A stretch of DNA of 64,000 nt, from positions 62,001-126,000 of the forward strand of contig JAGLFH010000014.1 in assembly GCA_023144635.1 (NCBI GenBank), given 5' to 3'. Positions 28,501 to 34,395 of this stretch are shown here, in pieces. This DNA comes from Candidatus Auribacterota bacterium (lineage in GTDB: Bacteria; Auribacterota; JAFGBW01; JAFGJP01). Made by a program: the position numbers and the translations under genes. Position 1 is the first letter of the stretch. Every line of letters begins with the position of its first letter. The notes beneath the pieces are model-generated. The model made no database searches. It had not been told where the DNA came from and saw only the letters and a program-made list of their open reading frames with translations.

Positions 28501-29186
28501 TCATAGACTTTTACGCGCCATCCGTCATACCCGCTGCCTTGTGAATAAGCCACATTGTAAATATATGTTCCGTCTGTTGTCACAAGAAGCTGATCATAAT
28601 TATTTGGTGCATTTCCTCCAGTGTTGCGGGCCATCAGTCTGGAAGAAAAATTTGACGTGTTTTCAACAGCTCCTGTACCTACATTTACTCTTTGAAGCCT
28701 TCTTCCATTAGTTGTGTAGCCATTATAAAAATATCCATCCAGATAAAAACCTGACATGGAGCGGTTAACTGTTGCAAGATCACCGTAATCCTGGCCTTCT
28801 GTTGTTCCATTGTAACCTGTCCCTATTATGGCGATGACAGTATCGTTTCCGTCATAGCTAGACCATGATTTTGTATAAAGATAAGTTCCGTCGGTACCAA
28901 TAACACCGACAGCTTCGCTGTTAGCTGCTTGAAAAGTTGTTTCCTGTGTGGATAAAGAAGGTTCAGGCCATGATTCTACATCGTTATTTATTTCACCTGT
29001 GGTTTGATAATTAATATTAGTCTCAGTTTGAAACTGAGTTGCATCAGACCATTCATTTTGTCCGTCTCCGCCGGACCAATCTGTCTGGATCCAATCATCA
29101 GAGCTGATATATGTTGCAGAGGAAAAAAAGTAGAGTAAAGCAAAAAAATATGTAAAAATTAATTTTATATGAACTGGTCTTTTCAT
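22524..29186 (-). CDS. Giant secreted beta-rich protein with triplicated module
   Basis: This 2220-residue protein starts with a signal peptide (about 1-29). Three modules of about 617 residues follow. Each opens with a WIQTDWSGG motif, continues with a 240-residue block rich in DGTYLY / DGTYIYYIEW strands ending PDIYRYPG (probably a beta-propeller), then a lamin-G-like or sandwich stretch and, in the first two, a pair of fibronectin III-like repeats (SPTDGSQLTDLTPILTWESN). The last 430 residues form about four Ig-like domains and the terminus FGTIGVSGIRILFWRE, shared with the protein at 42134. It has no C-terminal membrane helix. It is probably exported and displayed or released, with a role in adhesion or binding. 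The intact frame over 6.6 kb shows it is maintained. Confidence 0.9.
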   Translation of the reverse strand: MKRPVHIKLIFTYFFALLYFFSSATYISSDDWIQTDWSGGDGQNEWSDATQFQTETNINYQTTGEINNDVESWPEPSLSTQETTFQAANSEAVGVIGTDGTYLYTKSWSSYDGNDTVIAIIGTGYNGTTEGQDYGDLATVNRSMSGFYLDGYFYNGYTTNGRRLQRVNVGTGAVENTSNFSSRLMARNTGGNAPNNYDQLLVTTDGTYIYNVAYSQGSGYDGWRVKVYDPSDFSLVKQFDSGAVSYYTDGIFADGTYIYYIEWVNNNNARITRASAIDGTIDDIWTIDQGTTKIINGQYDWVNNKVWLGDLMGPDIYRYPGVVYFEDANLISSYIDTGSQTTFQNIYFNGTETLNETNIKFQVRTAPDNAGSPGLWTDWLGSTDTTDHYEGGIPEGESLNDSHNGHQWVQYKAFLSREAAFDGNTPILNDVTIDYYPASDNPPNTFTLLSPTDGSQLTDLTPILTWESNGDPDGGDSVTFSLWYGKDSSFDSRTEVSVGAPASYEIPSNLDDNSTYYWKVKATDNDGAITWSDKTGFFYTNLANELPSVPTLISPPDGSNIVDLTPTLTLNNSSDNDPADTLTYSFEIYRDAALTDLATSKAGIAETASETSWETTDTLLYNRTFYWQARANDGTSYGPWSSTFSFFLSNGWIQTDWSGGSGQEIWADETMYNTATQVDGSFYIGSLILEAEGLPEPSLSTQETTFQAANSEAVGVIGTDGTYLYTKSWYSYDGNDTVVAIIGTGYNGTTEGQDYGDLATVNRSMSGFYLDGYFYNGYTSNGQNLQRVDVNSGTIENTSNFGSRLMRRNTGGNAPGNYDQLIVTTDGTYIYNVSYSQGSGYNGWRVKVYDPSDFSLVRQFDSGATSYYTDGIFADGTYIYYIEWANNNNARITRASATDGTINDTWAIDQGTTKVINGQYDWVNNKVWLGDLMGPDIYRYPGFTFKTTGTIESSVFDSGSASNFSQISWNVDLPIGTSVKFQLRTGNTKDTCQSSDWTGPDGTTSTFYTSTGTDISSTLNEKRWIQYKAFLDTTSNAYTPKITDIIITMFPVGESRPDVFNLLTPVKGQSLNTLSPTITWEEATDPDEGDWVTYTLWYSENSDFNSKTEIADIAGTSQTLAGLSEDTRYYWKVKAVDSFGAETWSNQTDWYFQVNASNQTPGMPTLYTPDDGETITFTNPVLRIINATDNDPYDVLSYEYEVYSNSGLTTLIDTSGVVAEQAGGITSYTVAATLEFGLTYWWRARATDGFAYSNWTSSRTFSITRNGVWMQTDWSGGDNQIEWIDKTKYYDSLNTTDEIAGEVSVAASGYPRPSSATQETTFPAANSEAVGVIGCDGTYLYTKSWYNYDGNDTVIARIGTGYGGTNAGQDYGDLATVNRSMSGFYLDGYFYNGYSQNGQRLQRVNVSTEAVENTTNFGSRFMARNTGSNAPGNYDQLLVTTDGTYIYNVAYSRGSGYNGWRVKVYDPSDLSLVRQFDSGTSSYYTDGIFADGIYIYYIEWTNNNNSRITRANAIDGTIDEQWAIDQGTTKVINGQYDPVNNKVWLGDLMGPDIYRYHGKTFLGSGSLESSQFDTGSMSTYQQILWNGIEDVDHIIKVQLRGADDDNSPVNWTDWMGPDGTSLTYYTNGSGENIKDLDSYRWIQYKVFFENTNQNYSGVLEEITISYEADDDQIGPSFSNFTPPYAGESEPFYIEVTIIDASGIYDDATGSSGQGVYLIWDNDGNLLNGASEIQMTSVGGDRFRSVIQIAGQNAGVNLVYKIFAYDNDFDNNNIKDRTKSESTEQKVIIGERSFSVEPDSLQQIAGQPFKAIITSQIIIDGILTKDETFDGTINITPNYIQPVSGEVGISPETFSGFSEGILETELNYDDCGDIKLEVKDSTNDTVTGFSDTINFSPYTISIEGGLTNDKYTFVYEPFSLTFQAKNYKGEIAPNFSGNLILSLESSNLLTGTPRLNKTNVSVTGGNSEIIGLTCDTFGSFKIKTEFETGIPSLGTLNDKTDNISFIEKEFNIEFSNPPPDRNFFYINETFRATVTALDYNGNRLESFTGEVNITDGTQILETYLFLPEDAGQHIIAVSVPEEGVFSIKATDVNYPEITSVQKNINIFYGAIIVKSADVPVGQAELEVIVVDRSGNIITEENSLSFRISFDEANPNSSCKLLSNEEDIPVKNGKAIITITNTESEEVTVSALSSPELESVPGVVNFGTIGVSGIRILFWRER
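24521..25250 (-). repeat. Internal DNA repeat of the giant protein gene, copy 3
   Basis: This 730-bp block is the gene's third copy in reading order. It shares stretches such as CATAAGATCACCCAGCCAGA with the blocks at 26369 and 28232. Spacing between copies is 1848 and 1863 bp. Confidence 0.85.
26369..27099 (-). repeat. Internal DNA repeat of the giant protein gene, copy 2
   Basis: Second copy of the 730-bp block, in frame with the others. The flanking fibronectin-like regions are much less alike, so the block itself is either under strong constraint or kept alike by gene conversion. Confidence 0.85.
28232..28962 (-). repeat. Internal DNA repeat of the giant protein gene, copy 1
   Basis: First copy in reading order, nearest the signal peptide. 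Its end AAAAGTTGTTTCCTGTGTGG is identical to that of copy 2 and differs from copy 3, suggesting copies 1 and 2 are the younger pair. Confidence 0.85.
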
Positions 29187-29296
29187 TTAAAAAATTATCC
29201 CTATAATGTATTTTATTAATCATTTATTAAAAAATAAAGAATTTTATAAATATTTTTAATATAATAAATGAAATTTAAACAAAAGGAGAAATAGGT

Positions 29297-29575
29297 ATGG
29301 CAACGAAAAAGGCTTCCACATCAACAAGAAAAACATCTACTATTATTCATAAGTCTGAGAAACCAATAAAAGATCTGATCGAGCTTTTAGGGGAAATAGA
29401 AAGGACAATACGTGAACTTACTGTTTTAATGGCAGAATCTATACCAAGTAAGCATTTGGGAGTAAGAGGGCTGCCTAAACTTTCAACAAAACAGCTTCAG
29501 ATCAAAAAACAAATAGAGGCTGCACAAAGACGCTATAATATGGTTTTAAAGATACTTATGCTGTCCAGTAAATAG
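29297..29575 (+). CDS. Small basic protein of unknown function
   Basis: The 92-residue protein has a Lys/Thr/Ser-rich N-terminus (MATKKASTSTRKTST) and then helices (IKDLIELLGEIERTIRELTV, then KKQIEAAQRRYNMVLK). The start is well supported by AAAAGGAG before ATG 29297. The basic tail could bind nucleic acid, but no family is recognised. It is divergent from the giant secreted protein gene. Confidence 0.6.
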   Translation: MATKKASTSTRKTSTIIHKSEKPIKDLIELLGEIERTIRELTVLMAESIPSKHLGVRGLPKLSTKQLQIKKQIEAAQRRYNMVLKILMLSSK

Positions 29576-29622
29576 TATCATTTTAATTGCAACGAGGATG
29601 CTTATAAGAGGGTCAAATTTGT

Positions 29623-30033
29623 TCAGATCTTAAAAAAGAAGCTCCATTTCAAAAAATCTTTCCATGTAACAATACCTTCAATATTTCCTTCATCAGATAT
29701 TACAGGCAGACAGGAAATATTATGGTCAAGTAGCAATTTAGTTGCGTCATCAATAGGTGTTGTTCTTAAAACTGTAATAGGATTTCTTGTCATTATCTGA
29801 TGTGCTTTTGTATTAAGGGTCGCCCGGTCCTGATCGCGTTCTGAAAGAGAATGGAGGAAAGGGCTTAAATATTTAATAAAATCACGGTCTGATATAACCC
29901 CCATAAGTTTTTTATCTTTAACAACAAGAAGATGATGGAACTTTTTTTCACTAAGTATCTGACTGACATCTCTAAGAGAACTATCCATATTGATCGTTAC
30001 TACATTAGCAGTCATTATTTCGCCGACTATCAT
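29623..30033 (-). CDS. Paired CBS-domain protein
   Basis: The 136-residue protein is two CBS motifs: ANVVTINMDSSLRDVSQILS, then LMGVISDRDFIKYL, and MTRNPITVLRTTPIDDATKL, then IEGIVTWKDFLKW. Such Bateman modules bind adenine nucleotides and sense energy state. There is no attached enzyme or channel domain, so a separate partner is likely. AAGGAAAT lies upstream of the ATG. Confidence 0.9.
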   Translation of the reverse strand: MIVGEIMTANVVTINMDSSLRDVSQILSEKKFHHLLVVKDKKLMGVISDRDFIKYLSPFLHSLSERDQDRATLNTKAHQIMTRNPITVLRTTPIDDATKLLLDHNISCLPVISDEGNIEGIVTWKDFLKWSFFFKI

Positions 30034-30312
30034 AGATATTATTTCCTTATATTAAAAGTTTATCACTTTCTGAATGATTCATCAATAAAGCAAAGTAAAG
30101 TAATAGGCAATAGGTCATAGGTTATGGGTGATAGGTAACGAGAGCTTTGCTGATTTACCGTAGAAGGATAAATTTTTAATTTCTTATAGGGAGCGGGCAG
30201 GCCCGTTTCCTATCGAAGATCCGCCATCTTGTTAGGTGGACTTACTTTTTCTTTTATTTTTTTTTGTTCATCATGAACCCTACGTGGTTCATGATTTTGC
30301 GTTCCTTCGTGT
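30034..30312. repeat. Repeat-filled intergenic region
   Basis: It contains an AATAGGCAATAGGTCATAGG segment (about 30101-30120), a hairpin of the GAGCGGGCAGGCCCG type (about 30191-30206), and the block TATCGAAGATCCGCCATCTT (about 30211-30230), which is the inverted form of the block at 6545 and 37559. No gene is supported. Confidence 0.7.
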
Positions 30313-31149
30313 CTAAATCTTTTTTATTATCAACTGAAAGACTTTGCGAAAAATAAAAAATAGCATTAAAACATAAAAAACGCTTAAAAGAAAATGAGCG
30401 ATTTTTGTGCCAAATCCGTAAACTCCTACTGCACCAATAAAAGTAAATATAAGTATTCTTATAGTATTGATCGCGGTTACTGCAACAGGTATACAAAATA
30501 TCCACAAAAAAGTTCCTTTTATATTAAATCTATATCTCCATGGGATTATAGATAAAAACATCAGATGAAGTATTATCACATGAAGACCTGCACAGCGGTC
30601 GACCAGTAAAACAGTAAAGTCCGAGACTTTAACAGAGATCCCTTTTAAAGACAGAACAATATTGAAACCTAGAGTTTTAAAGACATTTGCTGTTATCACG
30701 GCATTAATAGTATTTATTTTTGGTATTAAAAAATAAAATTCCCGTTCAAAGGGATAAAGAAATATAAGAAAAAAACAGGGGAATAAAAATTTTCGTGCAG
30801 TATCAGATGGGTAAAACAAAAAACCACAACTATAGACTAAAAAAATGAGTGATATCGTATAAAAGAATTGTTGGGCAAATATATATGCTGATATTAAAAA
30901 GAAAATCGCAAAAGAAAAGAGAATAATAAAATATTTGATGTTTAATCTTTCTTTTTTTTCAGTTGAAGATGATGAAAGTACATCTTTAAACAAAAGAAAA
31001 CTTATAACAGGTGATAAAAGAATATATGAAAAGAATATTTCATTTTTGCAAATGTTAATAATCCAATAAAAATGATAAAAGTAAGCAGGGAAAACAGCTA
31101 ATAAAAGAGAAATAAAAAGAACTTTTTTGTAATGATAATCTTTTAGCAC
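30313..31149 (-). CDS. Exosortase/archaeosortase-family membrane protein
   Basis: This 278-residue protein has about eight membrane segments. The three catalytic positions of the family are present in order: Cys186 in DRCAGLHV, Arg231 in AINTIRIL and His252 in KIAHFLL. Exosortases process C-terminal sorting signals (such as PEP-CTERM) of exported proteins in Gram-negative bacteria, usually together with exopolysaccharide genes, which are not seen here. I find no PEP-CTERM tail in the window. The start is GTG and overlaps the stop region of a 30-codon ORF, so translation may be coupled. The most sorting-signal-like tail in the window is that of the LVIVD protein at 37813. Confidence 0.85.
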   Translation of the reverse strand: MLKDYHYKKVLFISLLLAVFPAYFYHFYWIINICKNEIFFSYILLSPVISFLLFKDVLSSSSTEKKERLNIKYFIILFSFAIFFLISAYIFAQQFFYTISLIFLVYSCGFLFYPSDTARKFLFPCFFLIFLYPFEREFYFLIPKINTINAVITANVFKTLGFNIVLSLKGISVKVSDFTVLLVDRCAGLHVIILHLMFLSIIPWRYRFNIKGTFLWIFCIPVAVTAINTIRILIFTFIGAVGVYGFGTKIAHFLLSVFYVLMLFFIFRKVFQLIIKKI

Positions 31150-31235
31150 TTTTTTCTTTTACGAAGGTTAAATATTAAACCCGCGAAAAAAAGAAGTAGA
31201 ATAGTAAGAAAAATCACTAAAGGTGTAATCTTCAT
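31143..31235 (-). CDS. 30-residue membrane peptide overlapping the exosortase gene
   Basis: The frame MKITPLVIFLTILLLFFAGL continues with a short end NLRKRKKC. It is a single hydrophobic helix followed by a basic cluster and a terminal Cys. Its stop codon overlaps the GTG start of the exosortase gene (7-base overlap), an arrangement typical of translational coupling. The helix-plus-basic-tail layout is what an exosortase sorting signal looks like without a mature domain. No strong ribosome binding site is visible, so its expression is uncertain. Confidence 0.4.
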   Translation of the reverse strand: MKITPLVIFLTILLLFFAGLIFNLRKRKKC

Positions 31236-31691
31236 AATTTTTCATTATATATATAACGAAAATTAATTCAAGTCATATAAATATAGTAGGGGGGGTCTCC
31301 TCCCGTTGTAAGAAATAAACGTATGTAGGGGCAGACCTGTGTGTCTGCCCGTATAAAAGTGAGTAGGGACAGGGCTTGCCCCTGTCCGTGTAAAAGCACA
31401 AAAAGAAAACATCGTAGGGACGAAAAATCTTTCGTCCGTGTAAAATGAGTCCTCCTAAAAGTGCAGAAGGTTTTCTTCCCCCACAGATTTGCTATACAAA
31501 TCTAAACAGGGGAGATTGAAACCTGCGCTTTTCTCTGTGCTCTCTGTGGCAAATTCCTCTGTCTTCTGCCTTCATCTCTTTGACTATTTTTACTAGCTAT
31601 TCTTGACTAACTATATTTGATGATATAAGATAATTATAGAGCTTTAACAGCATATGAAATACTTTATATTAAAAAACAAAAAAGTATTCAA
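31236..31691. repeat. Array of four GTAGGG palindromic elements
   Basis: Four elements stand in the same orientation within 170 bp: 31285-31310 (GTAGGGGGGG...), 31328-31350 (stem GGGCAGAC/GTCTGCCC), 31366-31387 (stem GGACAGGG/CCCTGTCC) and 31417-31437 (stem GGACGAAA/TTTCGTCC). Each is preceded by GTAG and all but the first are followed by a G-TAAAA-type tail. The rest holds CTCTGTGCTCTCTGTGGCAA (about 31534-31553). The last 100 bp are AT-rich and lead to the PAS gene. Confidence 0.85.
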
Positions 31692-32192
31692 ATGAAAAAA
31701 AAATGCGCTTGGTGTGAAAAAGAAATAAATATAATAAATGATGAGACCAATGCAGTAACACACGGAATTTGTAATGACTGTAAAATCGATCTTGTATATA
31801 AAGATCTTTCTCTTCGGGAATTAATTGAAAGTTTTAAAGAACCTATACTTATTTTAATTGATCAAGCTATAGTCTCTACGGGAAATAAAGCAGCTTTAAA
31901 AATGCTTGGAAAAGATTTTGTTGATATTGAGGGAAAGCTGGGAGGAGATGTTATGGAATGTGTCTATTCTGAACTTCCAGGTGGGTGCGGCCATACAGAG
32001 CATTGCACGGGATGCACAATAAGAAATACGGTAATGGATACGCTATCAACAGGAAAACATCAGAAAAATAGAACAGCTTACCAATATATACAAACACCAG
32101 AAGGTCCACAAAAGATGAAATTCATAATTTCAACTGAGAAATTTTTTGATGTTGTGCTTCTTAAGATAGAAGAAGCAACACCAGCTATTTAA
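31692..32192 (+). CDS. Cys-rich PAS-like sensory protein
   Basis: The 166-residue protein begins with a CAWC ... CNDC zinc-ribbon-like part (about 5-27). A PAS-like domain follows (about 38-160) with the conserved insert GGCGHTEHCTGCTIRNTVMD, whose Cys/His cluster is common in a family of small PAS proteins and may bind metal or a redox cofactor. No kinase or output domain is attached. It probably works with the GAF protein 134 bp downstream on the same strand. Confidence 0.75.
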   Translation: MKKKCAWCEKEINIINDETNAVTHGICNDCKIDLVYKDLSLRELIESFKEPILILIDQAIVSTGNKAALKMLGKDFVDIEGKLGGDVMECVYSELPGGCGHTEHCTGCTIRNTVMDTLSTGKHQKNRTAYQYIQTPEGPQKMKFIISTEKFFDVVLLKIEEATPAI

Positions 32193-32325
32193 CTATGTGT
32201 TTGTGTAACATTCTAGAGTATGCTAGTTGAGGTAATGTTTAAAAAGCATTTTTTGCAGATTATCTATTCTTTTAGTTTTTTATTATATAAGGGCATAATA
32301 AAAATTCAAAGACAGGGGGGGGAGA

Positions 32326-33420
32326 ATGGAGAGGTGTGACCGGCTTGATAAGTGTTCTTTTTATAATGAAAAGATGAAGCATCTTCCTGCGCTTGCTGAA
32401 GGTTTTAAGGTAAGATATTGTTTTAATAAGAATCCAAATTGTGCCAGATATAAAGTATTAAATCAATGCGGGGAAGAAAATATACCTTTTGATCTTTTTC
32501 CCAATGAATTTGAACGTGCGAGCAGAATAATAGATGATGTGAATAATAATGAGATAGTATTATCAGAAGACGAATTTAGTGATGTTTTTTTGGAATCTTC
32601 AAATGTTGACCTTAAAAAACTTTTAATAAGAGAAAATATTGCAAAAAAAATATGTGCTGAACTAAATAATTTTGTAGAACTAAAAGATGTTTTAATAACC
32701 ATAATAGAACATATAAGAAATTTTACAAATATTGATGCTATAGGTATAAGACTTCATGATGGGATGGATTATCCATATTATGTTTATGACGGATTTTCTG
32801 AATCCTTTATAAAAAGGGAAAACAGTCTTTGTGCATATGATAATGGTAACAGGCTAAAAAGTTCAGATGGTAAAAAATATTTACTTGAATGTATGTGCGG
32901 AAATATTATTAGAGGACGTTTTGATAAGAACCTGCCATTTTTCACCTCACACGGTAGTTTCTGGAGCAATTGCACTTCGGATCTTTTAAAGGAATCCACA
33001 GAAGATGACCGTCAGGGGAAAACAAGAAACACCTGTATTGAAATGGGTTATGAATCGGTAGCGCTTGTCCCGATAAGAATCAGAAATAGGATAATAGGGC
33101 TGATTCAGTTAAATGATAAAAAAAAAGATATGTTCACGCTTGACTTGATCGAATTTATGGAAATGATAGGAAGGCAAATAGGACTTGCTGTTAATAACAG
33201 CCAGATGTATACAGAGCTTAAGAAAACATTAAATGAAGTAAGTATGTTAAGGCTAATTCTTCCTATGTGTTCTAAATGTAAAAAGATCCGTGATGATAAA
33301 GGTTACTGGGAAGCTGTGGAAGATTATTTTAAGGATCATTCTTTACTTGAATTTACTCACGGACTTTGTCCTGAATGCAGTAATTCAATAAAAACCAAAT
33401 GGGAAGAAAATAGGGAATAA
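32326..33420 (+). CDS. GAF-domain sensor with two Cys-rich ends
   Basis: The protein has 364 residues. The N-terminal 60 residues carry a cysteine motif (CDRLDKCSFYNEK ... RYCFNKNPNCARYK) seen in many environmental signalling proteins. A GAF domain (about 115-295) with a CMCG insertion follows, ending in the canonical VALVPIRIRNRIIGLIQLND. The C-terminus has LPMCSKCKKIRDDKGYWEAV and HGLCPEC, a pair of CxxC motifs commonly found at the end of PAS/GAF regulators. It has no kinase, cyclase or HTH domain, so it likely passes a redox or ligand signal by contact. A GGGGGGGAG run precedes the ATG. Confidence 0.85.
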   Translation: MERCDRLDKCSFYNEKMKHLPALAEGFKVRYCFNKNPNCARYKVLNQCGEENIPFDLFPNEFERASRIIDDVNNNEIVLSEDEFSDVFLESSNVDLKKLLIRENIAKKICAELNNFVELKDVLITIIEHIRNFTNIDAIGIRLHDGMDYPYYVYDGFSESFIKRENSLCAYDNGNRLKSSDGKKYLLECMCGNIIRGRFDKNLPFFTSHGSFWSNCTSDLLKESTEDDRQGKTRNTCIEMGYESVALVPIRIRNRIIGLIQLNDKKKDMFTLDLIEFMEMIGRQIGLAVNNSQMYTELKKTLNEVSMLRLILPMCSKCKKIRDDKGYWEAVEDYFKDHSLLEFTHGLCPECSNSIKTKWEENRE

Positions 33421-33576
33421 AAAGAAAAAAGCTATTTAACCACGAAGAGCACGAAGAAAAGCAAAAATATAAAAAGTATGTCCTCCCAACAAGATGGCGG
33501 ATCTGCGATAGGGGCGCCGACAAGCCTTCGCCTGTGTAAAAAAGTATATCTTGAACGAATCACGAAACATATTTTT
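33421..33576. repeat. Palindromic and CACGAAG repeats
   Basis: The gap has ACCACGAAGAGCACGAAGAA (about 33439-33458), then TGTCCTCCCAACAAGATGGC (33479-33498), then CGGATCTGCGATAGGGGCGC and a CCTGTGTAAAA tail. This is a composite repeat shared with 37559 and 58320. Confidence 0.75.
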
Positions 33577-34176
33577 TTATTCTTTCCAAGTCTTTTTCAG
33601 AAAATCTTCACGGCCGGAGTATTTGCGGTAAAGATTATATTTTATTGAGCATTTTTTGTAATAATTCTGATGATAGTCTTCAGCCGGATAAAATGTGGTA
33701 AAAGATATTATTTCTGTAACTATTATGTCTTTAAATGTTCCTGATGATTCCAGCTTTTTCTTTGATTTTATTGCAAGTTTTTTTTGTGCTTCATTATGAT
33801 GAAAAATGATTGACCTGTATTGGGAACCTCTATCTGCAAACTGGCCGCCTTTGTCAGTAGGATCTATTGAACGCCAGAAAACATTTAAAAGATCGTCATA
33901 ATTTACACGAGATGGATCATAAAGTATTTGTACTGCCTCTGTGTATCCTGATGTACCGGATGATACTTGCGTGTATGTTGGGTTTTCTTTAGTTCCTCCG
34001 GCATATCCTGATGTGACTTCTTTTACCCCAATTATCTTTTCAAAAGGCCCTTCCATGCACCAGAAACAGCCTCCTGCAAAGGTAGCTTTCTTGTAGGTTA
34101 CATCTGCATTTAAATTGTTTGTTGTCATAAGAATAAGGATTATTAAAGTTATTATTTTCATCAATAATAATAACAA
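33577..34176 (-). CDS. msrA: Peptide methionine sulfoxide reductase A, exported form
   Basis: The 199-residue protein has the MsrA active site GGCFWCMEGPFEKI (catalytic Cys37), then the conserved YAGGTKENPTYTQV and DPTDKGGQFADRGSQYRSII. It reduces methionine-S-sulfoxide in proteins. The hydrophobic N-terminus (MKIITLIILILM, start possibly at the second Met, residue 6) acts as a signal peptide, so this copy is likely periplasmic. That fits with the exported thioredoxin-like and rhodanese proteins in the window. It has no fused MsrB domain. Confidence 0.95.
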   Translation of the reverse strand: MLLLLMKIITLIILILMTTNNLNADVTYKKATFAGGCFWCMEGPFEKIIGVKEVTSGYAGGTKENPTYTQVSSGTSGYTEAVQILYDPSRVNYDDLLNVFWRSIDPTDKGGQFADRGSQYRSIIFHHNEAQKKLAIKSKKKLESSGTFKDIIVTEIISFTTFYPAEDYHQNYYKKCSIKYNLYRKYSGREDFLKKTWKE

Positions 34177-34395
34177 TAAATCTTTTTATAATATTCATAA
34201 TAAAGATCATAAAAAAATTAACCACGAAGAGCACGAAGAAAAGCAAAAATATAAAAAGTGAGTAGGGAACTGGCCTGCCCGTTCCGTGTAAAAATGTATA
34301 TCTTGTATCTTTTTTGTTTTCTTTTTGTGTTTAAAAGAAAAAACGCAGAAGCTTGTCTCCTGCGTTTTTCTCTGTGTCCTCTGTGTCAGAATCTT
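34177..34395. repeat. CACGAAG and GTAGGGAAC repeat region
   Basis: It holds ACCACGAAGAGCACGAAGAA (about 34221-34240), nearly the same as at 33439, a GTAGGGAAC element (34263-34288) whose stem has one mismatch (GGAACTGG/CCCGTTCC), and a CGCAGAAGCTTGTCTCCTGC segment (about 34345-34364). No gene is supported. Confidence 0.75.

Noticed and set aside
22552..28711. Many plus-strand ORFs of 60-150 codons across the giant gene
   Set aside because: They are antisense frames of the 2220-residue gene, and several repeat because the gene has internal repeats.
31285..31437. Four spaced similar elements, considered as a CRISPR array
   Set aside because: The repeats are not identical, spacing is uneven, the variable part is the palindrome itself, and no cas gene is present.
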